Below are positions 34,048 to 42,437 of a stretch of 64,000 nucleotides of DNA, one piece after another. Every line of letters starts with the position of its first letter. Position 1 is the stretch's first letter. The DNA comes from Pseudomonas fluorescens HK44 (GTDB taxonomy: Bacteria > Pseudomonadota > Gammaproteobacteria > Pseudomonadales > Pseudomonadaceae): contig NZ_AFOY02000017.1 in assembly GCF_000217955.3 (NCBI RefSeq), forward strand, positions 62,001-126,000, read 5' to 3'. Both the position numbers and the translations under genes were made by a program. A model generated the notes under the pieces. It made no database searches. It was not told the origin of the DNA and saw only the letters and a program-made list of their open reading frames with translations.

Positions 34048-34793
34048 TATTTACCCCCCACGGAAATCAGGCCGGGCACCGCAACTTTCTTCTCGACCAT
34101 GCGCATCAGCAGCATCAGGCTCATGTTCAGGGTGAAGTAGATCAGGGTGGCCAGGGTGAAGGCTTCGAACAGGTTGGCGGAGAACTCGGCGGTCTGTTTG
34201 GTCTGTGCGAGCAGCTCCATCAGGCCGATCAGGGACGCGACGGAGGAGTTCTTGAAGACGTTGAGAAATTCCGAGGTCAGCGGCGGAATGACGATCCGGT
34301 AGGCTTGGGGCAGCAGCACATTCCAGTAGATTTGCGGCAGCTTGAAGCCCATGGCGCGGGCGGCCGATTCCTGGCCACGCGGCAGCGCCTGGATACCCGT
34401 GCGCACTTGTTCGCAAACCCGGGCGGCGGTGAACAGGCCCAGGCACACCACGACGCTCAGGTAGGCCGAGGTGGTCGGATTCAGGTCCTGCTTGTACCAG
34501 TCCTGCAGGTTTTGCGGCAACAGGTCGGGCACCAGGAAGTACCAGATGAACAGCTGAACCAGCAGCGGTACGTTACGAAAGAGTTCCACATAGCAGGTGG
34601 CGATGCCCGATACCAGGCGATTCGGTACGGTACGCATGACGCCGAGCACCGAGCCCAGCATCAAGGCGACGATCCAGGCCACGATGGCGATGGCGATGGT
34701 CCAGCCCAATCCCGTGATGAACCAGTCGAGATAGGTCTCGCTGCCCACGCCGGTGGACTTGAAGAACACGCCCCAATCCCAGTTGTAATTCAT
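34047..34793 (-). CDS. aatQ: Glutamate/aspartate ABC transporter permease AatQ
   Basis: A protein of 248 residues. It contains the HisM-type permease core (YVELFRNVPLLVQLFIWYFL) and coupling loop SAARAMGFKLPQIYWNVLLP. It begins after a 190-base gap with a strong hairpin that separates it from the binding-protein gene. Confidence 0.94.
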   Translation of the reverse strand: MNYNWDWGVFFKSTGVGSETYLDWFITGLGWTIAIAIVAWIVALMLGSVLGVMRTVPNRLVSGIATCYVELFRNVPLLVQLFIWYFLVPDLLPQNLQDWYKQDLNPTTSAYLSVVVCLGLFTAARVCEQVRTGIQALPRGQESAARAMGFKLPQIYWNVLLPQAYRIVIPPLTSEFLNVFKNSSVASLIGLMELLAQTKQTAEFSANLFEAFTLATLIYFTLNMSLMLLMRMVEKKVAVPGLISVGGK

Positions 34794-34936
34794 TAGGGTC
34801 TCCCCTCAGATCGATCAATGTACAAGTGCCCGCCTGGGGAAACTCCGTTCCCTCTGACCTCGACGGTCAGGCACACGCGAGCGGCTCGACAACCACCGGT
34901 TCGAGTGTTTCCAGAAAATGCCAGCAGGTAGTGACA

Positions 34937-34970
34937 GCCTCCTGAAAGGGTGCAGACCCTGTCAGGAGGC
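34937..34970 (-). terminator. Intercistronic hairpin between aatJ and aatQ
   Basis: GCCTCCTGA (34937-34945) and TCAGGAGGC (34962-34970) pair perfectly, with an inner AGGGT/ACCCT stem. There is no U-run on the minus side. Such hairpins after binding-protein genes stabilise the upstream message and reduce read-through, giving more AatJ than permease. Confidence 0.7.
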
Positions 34971-34984
34971 GGGTTAGTCAGAAA

Positions 34985-35899
34985 TCAGGATTTCTTTTCT
35001 TCAGCCGCTTTGTCGGTCGGGTTGGCGATCAGGGTCTTGAGCTCGTCGCTCATCGGGAACATCAGGTTCAGGTTTTTTGGCGGGATTGGCTGCATGAACC
35101 ATTTTTCGTAGATCTTGTTGATCTCGCCGGACTTGTAAGTCGCAACGATGGCGTCGTCCACAGCCTTCTTGAACGGCGCGTCGCCCTTACGGACCATGCA
35201 ACCGTAGATTTCGTAGGACTGTGGAGTACCGGTCACGGCCCAGTCAGTCGGCTTCTTGGCCTTGGCCATTTCACCGGCCAGCAAGGCGTCGTCCATCATG
35301 AAGGCGACAGCACGGCCCGATTCCAGCATCTGGAAGGATTCGCCATGGTCTTTGGCGGAGATGACGTTCATGCCCATCTGCTTGTCGGCGTTCATCGACT
35401 TCAGAATGCGTTCGGACGTGGTGCCGGCGGTGGTCACGACGTTCTTGCCTTTGAGATCGGCGAAGTCTTTGTAGGTCGAGTCGTTTTTCGACAGCAGCTT
35501 GGTGCCGATTTCGAAGATGCCAACGGAGAAGTCAACTTGTTGCTGGCGTTCGGCGTTGTTGGTGGTGGAGCCGCATTCGACGTCCACAGTGCCGTTCTGC
35601 ACCAGTGGAATACGGGTTTGCGAGGTGACCAGGTTGTATTTGACCTGCAGGTTCGGCATGTCCAGGTCTTTCTTGATGGCTTCAACGATTTTCAGCTGAA
35701 TATCGTGGGAGTAGCCGACCGGTTTGCCGGATGCGTCTGCAATGTAGGAAAACGGAATAGAAGCGTCGCGATGCCCCAGGGTAATGGTGCCGGACTCTTT
35801 GATCTTCTTCAGGGTGCCGGTGAGTTCGGTGGCGAAAACTGGCGTGCTGATCAGTGCGGCAGCAATGGCTGCGCCCAGGATATGGGGAACGATACGCAT
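34985..35899 (-). CDS. aatJ: Glutamate/aspartate periplasmic binding protein AatJ
   Basis: A protein of 304 residues with a signal peptide (MRIVPHILGAAIAAALISTP then VFATE). The family-3 solute-binding domain opens with GTLKKIKESGTITLGHRDAS and contains RIPLVQNGTVDVECGSTTNN. It captures glutamate and aspartate for AatQMP. The start at 35899 follows GAGGAAAA; the longer open frame upstream runs through the promoter and is not real. First gene of the aatJQMP operon. Confidence 0.95.
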   Translation of the reverse strand: MRIVPHILGAAIAAALISTPVFATELTGTLKKIKESGTITLGHRDASIPFSYIADASGKPVGYSHDIQLKIVEAIKKDLDMPNLQVKYNLVTSQTRIPLVQNGTVDVECGSTTNNAERQQQVDFSVGIFEIGTKLLSKNDSTYKDFADLKGKNVVTTAGTTSERILKSMNADKQMGMNVISAKDHGESFQMLESGRAVAFMMDDALLAGEMAKAKKPTDWAVTGTPQSYEIYGCMVRKGDAPFKKAVDDAIVATYKSGEINKIYEKWFMQPIPPKNLNLMFPMSDELKTLIANPTDKAAEEKKS

Positions 35900-36015
35900 C
35901 AAATTTTCCTCTACATTGTTTTTATATGGAGCCAGTTCATCAGCTCTTTTGTACTGCGGAATGCCTTGACGGCTCCTGACGTGTTGGCACATCAGACATT
36001 CGTCCCAAAATGTAG

Positions 36016-36031
36016 AGCATGAGTCGTGCCA
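36016..36031 (-). promoter_or_regulatory. Sigma-54 promoter of aatJ
   Basis: On the minus strand TGGCACGACTCATGCT has the full TGGCACG half and a GC doublet 12 bases after GG. Transcription should begin near 36005, about 105 bases before the aatJ ATG. Confidence 0.7.
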
Positions 36032-36107
36032 GGCCAGGATGCGCTTATTAACGTATTGATTTAAAAGGATATTCAATATTTATTGAGTTGATTTTCAGGG
36101 CGGATTA

Positions 36108-36121
36108 TCCGGTTTACCGAA
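36108..36121. promoter_or_regulatory. AauR site, one mismatch
   Basis: TCCGGTTTACCGAA differs by one base from TTCGG-N4-CCGAA, the palindrome reported for AauR in P. putida. It lies about 110 bases upstream of the predicted start. Confidence 0.55.
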
Positions 36122-36138
36122 TTGACCGAAGAGTCGCG

Positions 36139-36152
36139 TTCGGAAAACCGAA
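36139..36152. promoter_or_regulatory. AauR site, perfect
   Basis: TTCGGAAAACCGAA matches TTCGG-N4-CCGAA exactly and lies about 140 bases upstream of the predicted sigma-54 start, the right place for an enhancer. Confidence 0.7.
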
Positions 36153-36172
36153 TGCTGGAAAAGCGCAAATCT

Positions 36173-36262
36173 TGTAGGAGCAAGGCTTGCCCGCGATGAA
36201 CGATAACGCGGTGTAACAGACAGATCGCGTAACGGCCATCGCGAGCAAGCTTTGCTCCTACA
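36173..36262. repeat. REP doublet (GTAGGAGCAA type)
   Basis: TGTAGGAGCAAGGCTTGCCC starts at 36173 and an inverted copy ends GCTTTGCTCCTACA at 36262. It separates the aat promoter from the glpD terminator. Confidence 0.8.
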
Positions 36263-36284
36263 GAGGGGGCGGGTTGTCAGTATG

Positions 36285-36320
36285 AAAAAAGCCCCTGAAT
36301 CGTGAGAGTCAGGGGCTTTC
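36285..36320 (-). terminator. Rho-independent terminator of glpD
   Basis: GCCCCTGA (36291-36298) pairs with TCAGGGGC (36309-36316); the adjoining AAAAAA at 36285-36290 is a U-tract on the minus strand. It lies just after the glpD stop. Confidence 0.85.
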
Positions 36321-36338
36321 GTTGCGCCGGATTACCGA

Positions 36339-37877
36339 TCAGGCCGCTTCGATCTTGCTGCGGTTCTGCTTGAGCTTGTTCAGGTACAGCTGCACGTTCT
36401 CTTGTTCCGCCTGGGTGGTGAACAAGCCCAGTTTGCTGCGACGCCAGAGAATGTCGTGAGCGCTGGTGGCCCATTCTTCGCTGCACAGGTAATCGACTTC
36501 GCGGGTGTAGAGACCGCCCCCCAGGTGTTCGCCCATGTCCTTCAGGCTCTGTACACCTTCAAGCATGCGCCAGGTGCGGCTGCCGTAAGTGGTGGCCCAG
36601 CGCCGGGCAATTTCCGTCGGCAGCCAGTCGAACTTGTCGCGAATCAATGCGCTCAAGGCTTGCGGCGTGGTCATGTCTTCGCCGCCCGGCAGGGGCGCTT
36701 GCGCGGTCCAGCTCGGCTTCATGTCCTTGAAGTAGGGTGCCAGCTGCGCCATGGCCGACTCGGCCAGTTTGCGGTAGGTGGTCAGCTTGCCGCCGAACAC
36801 CGACAGCAGCGGTGCTTCTTCAGCACTGCCGGACAGTGCCAGGGTGTAATCGCGGGTCACGGCCGAAGGATTGTCGGATTCGTCGTTACACAGCGGACGA
36901 ACACCGGAATAGGTGTGCAGGATGTCGCTGCGGCTGATTTGTTTCTTGAAGTGCGCGTTGACCACTTTCAGCAGGTAATCGGTCTCGCCTTCGGTGATGG
37001 CGACTTTCGCCGGATCGCCGGTGTACTCGCGGTCCGTGGTACCAATCAGGGTGAATTGATTGAGGTACGGAATGGTGAACACGATGCGCTGGTCTTCGTT
37101 CTGCAGGATATGTGCGTGTTCACCTTCGTACAGCTTCGGCACGATCAGGTGGCTGCCCTGAATCAGACGGATGCCGTAAGGCGATTCCATCTTCAGGTCA
37201 TCACGGATGAACTTGGCGACCCATGGACCGGCGGCATTCACCAGCGCCTTGGCGCGGATCGAGAACAGGCTGCCATCGGCGCGTTCCAGGTTCAGCTCCC
37301 ACAGGCCTTTGCTGCGACGGGCGCTGACACAGCGGGTCTGGGTGTGAACGTGGGCGCCTTTTTCGCGGGCGGCCATGGCGTTGAGCACCACCAGGCGGGC
37401 ATCGTCGACCCAGCAATCGGAGTATTCGAAACCTTTGGTGATTTCGCTTTTCAGTGCGCTGTCGGCACCGAACTTCAGGCTTTTGGAGCCGGCGAGTTTT
37501 TCCCGCTTGCCGAGATGATCATAAAGGAACAGGCCTGCGCGGATCATCCACGCCGGGCGCAGGTGCGGGCGGTGCGGCAACACGAAGCGCATTGGCTTGA
37601 CGATGTGCGGGGCCTTGGCCAGCAGTACTTCACGCTCGGCCAGGGCCTCACGCACCAGGCGGAATTCGTAATGCTCGAGGTAGCGCAGGCCGCCGTGGAT
37701 CAGCTTGCTGCTGGCGGATGAGGTATGACTGGCCAGATCGTCCTTTTCGCAAAGGAACACCGAAAGACCGCGACCGGCGGCATCCGCTGCAATCCCCACA
37801 CCGTTAATCCCGCCACCAATGACGGCGATATCGTAGACCTCGGCAAGAGGAGGCATAGGCAAGGTGGAAGTGGGCAT
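36339..37877 (-). CDS. glpD: Glycerol-3-phosphate dehydrogenase GlpD
   Basis: A protein of 512 residues, full length. The FAD-binding motif is VIGGGINGVGIAADAAGRGL; other family blocks are SSASSKLIHGGLRYLEHYEF and VFGGKLTTYRKLAE. It oxidises glycerol-3-phosphate to dihydroxyacetone phosphate at the inner membrane and passes electrons to the quinone pool. Its upstream region carries GlpR-type half-sites, and it has its own terminator, so it is a separate unit from glpFK. Confidence 0.96.
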   Translation of the reverse strand: MPTSTLPMPPLAEVYDIAVIGGGINGVGIAADAAGRGLSVFLCEKDDLASHTSSASSKLIHGGLRYLEHYEFRLVREALAEREVLLAKAPHIVKPMRFVLPHRPHLRPAWMIRAGLFLYDHLGKREKLAGSKSLKFGADSALKSEITKGFEYSDCWVDDARLVVLNAMAAREKGAHVHTQTRCVSARRSKGLWELNLERADGSLFSIRAKALVNAAGPWVAKFIRDDLKMESPYGIRLIQGSHLIVPKLYEGEHAHILQNEDQRIVFTIPYLNQFTLIGTTDREYTGDPAKVAITEGETDYLLKVVNAHFKKQISRSDILHTYSGVRPLCNDESDNPSAVTRDYTLALSGSAEEAPLLSVFGGKLTTYRKLAESAMAQLAPYFKDMKPSWTAQAPLPGGEDMTTPQALSALIRDKFDWLPTEIARRWATTYGSRTWRMLEGVQSLKDMGEHLGGGLYTREVDYLCSEEWATSAHDILWRRSKLGLFTTQAEQENVQLYLNKLKQNRSKIEAA

Positions 37878-37911
37878 CGGCTGGCCTCGGGGTTCTTTCT
37901 ATATTTGAATT

Positions 37912-37927
37912 CGAACATTAATGTTCA
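37912..37927. promoter_or_regulatory. GlpR operator upstream of glpD
   Basis: CGAACATTAATGTTCA joins two inverted GlpR half-sites (CGAACATT / AATGTTC-). The centre GAACATTAATGTTC is a perfect palindrome, 35 bases before the glpD ATG. A further half-site CGAACATTT is at 38016-38024. The half-site string agrees with the ATGTTCG/CGAACAT motif of GlpR in other bacteria. Confidence 0.6.
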
Positions 37928-38043
37928 TTTGTGAAAATGGTAGCGCATAAACCCGGGCACGGCTAGCCGACTTCGATTGAAAATTCTGATCGAAGGGAGG
38001 GGAAAGGAAAATTTTCGAACATTTAGAAGGCATATGTCGCTTT

Positions 38044-38187
38044 TGTGGCGAGGGAGCTTGCTCCCGCTGGGGCGCACAGCGGCCCTAAAACCTGAATCTG
38101 CAATTTGTCAGGCACAACGCATCAAGCAATTTACGACTGCTGCGCCCGAGCGCGGACCGGTCGGCGGGAGCAAGCTCCCTCGCCACG
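38044..38187. repeat. REP doublet (GTGGCGAGGGAGC type) with a partial third arm
   Basis: GTGGCGAGGGAGCTTGCTCC from 38045, inverted copy ending CTCCCTCGCCAC at 38186, then GGGGGAGCTTGCTC, a partial extra copy up to about 38200. It lies between glpR and glpD. Confidence 0.82.
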
Positions 38188-38213
38188 GGGGAGCTTGCTC
38201 TTGAGATAGGGGG

Positions 38214-38969
38214 TTAAACGACTTCCAGCCGAATCTTGTGCTGGCTCAGCAGCTGCGCAAGTGCCGGTACTGGCGCGTGGTCGGTCACCAGGCAGTCGAT
38301 CAGGCTAATCGGCCCCAGGCGGACCATGGCGTTGCGGCCGAACTTGCTGGAGTCTGCTGCCAGCAAGACTTGCCGGGCGTTGGCGATGATCGCCTGGGAG
38401 ACACGCACTTCCTGGTAGTCAAAGTCGAGCAGGCTGCCGTCTTCATCGATACCGCTGATGCCGACCAGCGCAAAGTCGACCTTGAACTGGTTGATGAAGT
38501 CGACGCAGGACTGACCGACTACGCCACCGTCACGGCGCACGTTGCCACCGGCCAGCAGGACTTCGAAGTCATCCTTGGCGCTGAGGATCGAGGCGACGTG
38601 CAGGTTGTTGGTGATCACCTTGAGATGGCTGTGATTGAGCAGCGCCCGGGCGATGGATTCGGTGGTGGTACCGATATTGATGAACAGCGAGGCGTGATCG
38701 GGGATTTGTGCGGCGATGGCTTCGGCGATGCGTTGTTTCTCATCGCGCATCTGATCGGCACGCATGGCGTAGGCGGTGTTTTCGACACTTGAATCGTAAG
38801 CGGCGCCGCCGTGATAGCGACGCAACAAATTCACTTCCGCCAATTGATTGATATCGCGGCGGATGGTCTGCGGTGTAACAACAAATAGCTGAGCCATTTC
38901 CTCGATGCTGACGTAGCCGCGTTCGCGGACCAGTTCGAGGATTTGCTGCTGACGGGGAGGCAGATTCAT
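38214..38969 (-). CDS. glpR: Glycerol-3-phosphate regulon repressor GlpR (DeoR family)
   Basis: A protein of 251 residues. A DeoR winged helix is at the N-terminus (PRQQQILELVRERGYVSIEE, VTPQTIRRDINQLAEVNLLR) and a sugar-phosphate sensor domain follows (LFINIGTTTESIARALL, LLAGGNVRRDGGVVG). The start MNLPPRQQQIL at 38969 is used because it gives the normal DeoR N-terminus. It represses the glp genes until glycerol-3-phosphate binds. It lies between glpK and glpD on the same strand. Confidence 0.95.
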   Translation of the reverse strand: MNLPPRQQQILELVRERGYVSIEEMAQLFVVTPQTIRRDINQLAEVNLLRRYHGGAAYDSSVENTAYAMRADQMRDEKQRIAEAIAAQIPDHASLFINIGTTTESIARALLNHSHLKVITNNLHVASILSAKDDFEVLLAGGNVRRDGGVVGQSCVDFINQFKVDFALVGISGIDEDGSLLDFDYQEVRVSQAIIANARQVLLAADSSKFGRNAMVRLGPISLIDCLVTDHAPVPALAQLLSQHKIRLEVV

Positions 38970-39064
38970 AGGGCTTCCTTTGGGCTGCCGTGCAAAATTT
39001 GCCCATGATGCCGTACGAATCACCTCCCTACCAGTTACATACCGATACGAATCCGCTACTTGGC

Positions 39065-40570
39065 TTATTCAGCGCCTTCGTGCGGTTCCCAGTCGCGGGT
39101 GCGGCTGACGGCTTTTTTCCAGCCGGCGTAGAGTTTTTCCTTCGCTGTTTCGTCCAGTTGCGGGTCGAACTCGCGCTCGATCACCGCCTTGCCGCGCAGT
39201 TCGTCCAGGCTGCTCCAGAAGCCGCAGGCCAGGCCGGCCAGGTAGGCGGCGCCCAGTGCAGTGGTTTCACGCATTTGCGGGCGCTCGACCTTGGTGCCGA
39301 GGATGTCCGCCTGGAATTGCATCAGGAAGTTGTTCGCAACCGCACCGCCGTCTACGCGCAGAGCCTTGAGTCGTTCGCCGGAGTCGTGTTGCATGGCGTC
39401 GAGTACGTCGCGGGTCTGGTAGGCAATCGACTCCAGTGCGGCGCGAATGATGTGATCGACGCGTACGCCGCGAGTCAGGCCGAACAGCGCGCCACGGGCA
39501 TACGGGTCCCAGTATGGAGCGCCGAGGCCGGTGAAGGCGGGCACCAGATACACGCCGTTGCTGTCCTTGACCTTGTTGGCGAAGTATTCGGTGTCGTGAG
39601 CGTCGTTGATGATCTTCAACTCGTCGCGCAGCCACTGAACGGTGGAGCCGCCGTTGAACACCGCGCCTTCCAGTGCGTAGGCCACTTCGCCACGTGGGCC
39701 GCAGGCGATGGTGGTGAGCATGCCGTGCCGGGATTTCACCGCTTTGTCGCCGGTGTTCATCAGCAGGAAGCAGCCGGTGCCATAGGTGTTTTTCGCCTGG
39801 CCCGGTTCAACGCACATCTGGCCGAACAGCGCGGCCTGCTGGTCGCCGGCAATACCGCCGATGGCGATGCCGCTCTTGGTGTGGCCATAGATTTCTGACG
39901 ACGACTTGACCTCCGGGAGCATCTCGCGCGGGATGTCCAGCACCTCGAGCATCTTCGCGTCCCACTCCAGGGTGTGGATGTTGAAGAGCATGGTGCGTGA
40001 GGCGTTGGTGTAGTCGGTGACGTGGGTCTTGCCGCCGGTAAATTTCCAGATCAGCCAGCTGTCGATGGTGCCGAACAGCAGCTCGCCTTTGCGTGCGCGT
40101 TCGCGGCTGCCTTCGACGTTGTCGAGGATCCACTTGAGTTTGGTGCCGGAGAAGTACGGGTCGGTGACCAGGCCAGTGGTTTCACTGATGTACTGCTCAA
40201 AGCCGTCGCGCTTGAGTTGCTGGCAGATTTCGGTGCTGCGGCGGCATTGCCAGACGATTGCGTTGTAGATCGGCCGACCGGTGGTCTTGTCCCAGACCAC
40301 AGTGGTTTCACGCTGGTTGGTGATGCCGATGGCCGCCACCTGATCGTGATGCAGGCCGGCTTGCGCCAGGGCCTCGACCATCACGGCGCTTTGGGTGGCG
40401 AAGATTTCCATCGGGTCGTGTTCGACCCAGCCGGCCTGCGGGTAATGCTGGGCGAATTCGCGTTGTGCGGTGCAGACCACGTTGGCGTCACGGTCGAAAA
40501 TGATCGCCCGGGAGCTGGTCGTGCCCTGATCGAGGGCAATGATGTAGTTCTTATTCTGAGTGTCGGTCAT
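39065..40570 (-). CDS. glpK: Glycerol kinase GlpK
   Basis: A protein of 501 residues with FGGY-kinase motifs: IALDQGTTSSRAIIFD at the N-terminus, MLFNIHTLEWD, YGTGCFLLMNTG and ALRVDGGAVANNFLMQFQAD. It phosphorylates glycerol with ATP in the cytosol. It follows glpF with a 77-base gap holding a hairpin. Confidence 0.97.
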   Translation of the reverse strand: MTDTQNKNYIIALDQGTTSSRAIIFDRDANVVCTAQREFAQHYPQAGWVEHDPMEIFATQSAVMVEALAQAGLHHDQVAAIGITNQRETTVVWDKTTGRPIYNAIVWQCRRSTEICQQLKRDGFEQYISETTGLVTDPYFSGTKLKWILDNVEGSRERARKGELLFGTIDSWLIWKFTGGKTHVTDYTNASRTMLFNIHTLEWDAKMLEVLDIPREMLPEVKSSSEIYGHTKSGIAIGGIAGDQQAALFGQMCVEPGQAKNTYGTGCFLLMNTGDKAVKSRHGMLTTIACGPRGEVAYALEGAVFNGGSTVQWLRDELKIINDAHDTEYFANKVKDSNGVYLVPAFTGLGAPYWDPYARGALFGLTRGVRVDHIIRAALESIAYQTRDVLDAMQHDSGERLKALRVDGGAVANNFLMQFQADILGTKVERPQMRETTALGAAYLAGLACGFWSSLDELRGKAVIEREFDPQLDETAKEKLYAGWKKAVSRTRDWEPHEGAE

Positions 40571-40607
40571 GTCGATTGCCTTGGACGAAATAAGGGAGTG
40601 GGTTGGG

Positions 40608-40639
40608 GCGCGTGATCAATGGTGGGCAGGATCACGCGC
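40608..40639 (-). terminator. Intercistronic hairpin between glpF and glpK
   Basis: GCGCGTGATC (40608-40617) pairs with GATCACGCGC (40630-40639) around a 12-base loop. There is no U-tract, so mRNA stabilisation or partial attenuation is more likely than full termination. Confidence 0.5.
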
Positions 40640-40647
40640 TACCGCTT

Positions 40648-41499
40648 TCAGGAAATTCGTGCTTTGCCGTCAATGGCCTGTTCTGCATCCTTTGTAGCAA
40701 TTACGGGGCTTGGCAGGTGACGGGCAATCAGCCCGCGATACGCTGCCGCGCCGAGGCAGGCACCAACGATCGGTGCAAAAACCGGAATCAGGAAGTACGG
40801 AATATCACGGCCGCCAGTGAAGGAAATTTCACCCCAGCCAGCGAAGAAAGTCATCAGTTTAGGACCGAAGTCGCGTGCCGGGTTCATCGCAAAACCGGTC
40901 AGCGGGCCCATCGAGCTGCCAATGACGGCGATCAGCAGGCCGATCAACAGCGGCGCCAGCGGGCCTTTAGGCAGGCCATTGTTGTCGTCGGTCAGGGACA
41001 TGATCACGCCCATCAGGATGGCGGTGATGATCACCTCCACCAGAAACGCCTGGGCCGTCGACAGGGTAGGGTTCGGGAACGTGGAGAACACCGAGGCCAG
41101 TTCAAGGCTGGCTTGTGATCCACGAACCATCTGGTGAGTTTGTTCGAAATCGAAGAACAGATTGCTGTAAAGCGTGTAAACCAACAGCGCCGCGCAGAAG
41201 GCGCCAGCGACCTGGGAGAAGATGTAGAGCGGCAGTTTACGCTTCTCGAAATCGGCGAAAATGCACAGCGCGATGCTGACGGCCGGGTTCAGGTGAGCGC
41301 CGGAAACACCCGCGGTCAGGTAGATCGCCATGCTCACGCCGATCCCCCAGATGATGCTGATTTCCCACAGCCCAAAGCTGGCACCCGCGACTTTGAGCGC
41401 GGCAACACAGCCGGTACCAAAAAAGATCAATAAGGCAGTACCTAGGAACTCGGCCATGCATTGGCTCGAGAGCGATGGTTGTTGTGATGCAGTTGTCAT
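40648..41499 (-). CDS. glpF: Glycerol uptake facilitator GlpF
   Basis: A protein of 283 residues of the aquaporin family with both pore motifs, SGAHLNPAVS and GFAMNPARDFGP (the second NPA followed by the Arg of the glycerol filter). Six membrane segments. It passes glycerol across the inner membrane to GlpK. Confidence 0.96.
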   Translation of the reverse strand: MTTASQQPSLSSQCMAEFLGTALLIFFGTGCVAALKVAGASFGLWEISIIWGIGVSMAIYLTAGVSGAHLNPAVSIALCIFADFEKRKLPLYIFSQVAGAFCAALLVYTLYSNLFFDFEQTHQMVRGSQASLELASVFSTFPNPTLSTAQAFLVEVIITAILMGVIMSLTDDNNGLPKGPLAPLLIGLLIAVIGSSMGPLTGFAMNPARDFGPKLMTFFAGWGEISFTGGRDIPYFLIPVFAPIVGACLGAAAYRGLIARHLPSPVIATKDAEQAIDGKARIS

Positions 41500-41868
41500 T
41501 GAAAACCTCGTTTTTGTTGTTGTTGGGCGCTCTTCCCGAAATGGTCAGGGCACGATTTTCACCGAGGCAGGATCCCCATCCTGGTCTCGGCCTACTGCCG
41601 GGTACTGCCTGGAAATGTTCGCACATTATTCAGATTCGAAAAAATATAGACAAGAAACGCTGCTGTCAAAGGTCGAAAGTGAACCATTGGTCATATTTAA
41701 ACTATTAGTCAGGTGAATGATCATTTGGATGGACCCGGGAGGTGTCTGGAAATTGCCTCGCGTTTGGCTGTTCCAGAGTGAACAGGGGCCGGTAATAGAG
41801 CCTTTTATTCGGTGATGGCCTAGAATCCTGCGCAGTATTTTTCTTCTTTCGCCAGGCTTGGAGCTGCC
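41500..41868. promoter_or_regulatory. Control region between glpF and ybaK, with a GlpR-type half-site
   Basis: A 369-base gap between divergent genes. AATGTTCG at 41614-41621, within AATGTTCGCACATT, matches a GlpR half-site, about 115 bases before glpF. TTCGAAAAAATATAG follows. The ybaK side has no site that could be named. Confidence 0.45.
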
Positions 41869-42339
41869 ATGACCCCCGCATTGGATCTGTTGAAAAAAGT
41901 TCGTGCCGAACATCGCGTGCACAGTTATGAACATGATCCGAAGGCTGCGTCCTACGGTCTGGAGGCAGCGGAAAAGCTCGGGCTGGATCCGGCGCAGGTG
42001 TTCAAGACACTGCTGGCAGCCAGTGAAAAGGGCGAGTTGCTGGTGGCTGTCGTGCCGGTCGTCGGAAGTCTGGACTTGAAAGCGCTGGCGCATGCCGCCG
42101 GGGTGAAGAAAGTCGAAATGGCTGATCCCGCAGCCGCGCAACGGGCGACCGGTTACTTGCTGGGTGGCATCAGTCCATTGGGGCAGAAGAAGCGTTTGCG
42201 CACCTTCATCGATAACAGTGCTCAGCCTTTCGCGAGCATTTACGTCAGCGCGGGTCGACGCGGTCTTGAGGTCGAGTTGGCGGCGACGGTGCTGGCCGAG
42301 CATACCCAGGCCACATTCGCCGATATCGGTCGGGCCTGA
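41869..42339 (+). CDS. ybaK: Cys-tRNA(Pro)/Cys-tRNA(Cys) deacylase YbaK
   Basis: A protein of 156 residues covering one complete YbaK/EbsC domain (VHSYEHDPKAASYGLEAAEK, VFKTLLAASEKGELLVAVVP, GYLLGGISPLGQKKRLRTFI). The invariant lysine sits in VFKTLL. It hydrolyses Cys mischarged on tRNA-Pro. Single gene. Confidence 0.93.
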   Translation: MTPALDLLKKVRAEHRVHSYEHDPKAASYGLEAAEKLGLDPAQVFKTLLAASEKGELLVAVVPVVGSLDLKALAHAAGVKKVEMADPAAAQRATGYLLGGISPLGQKKRLRTFIDNSAQPFASIYVSAGRRGLEVELAATVLAEHTQATFADIGRA

Positions 42340-42437
42340 CCGCCGCGCTGTATGGTGAAAATCGGCAAGTTCTGTCTCTGGTTGCCGGGTAACGGCTGAT
42401 GCATGCTCGCCTTCGCCTAACAAGAAGGAGAGCACTC

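Noticed and set aside
36402..37721. Long plus-strand open frame of 439 residues opposite glpD
   Set aside because: It is antisense to a complete glpD with normal codon use. Similar long mirror frames lie opposite most genes here, for example 29175-30587 opposite aauR, as expected from high-GC third positions.
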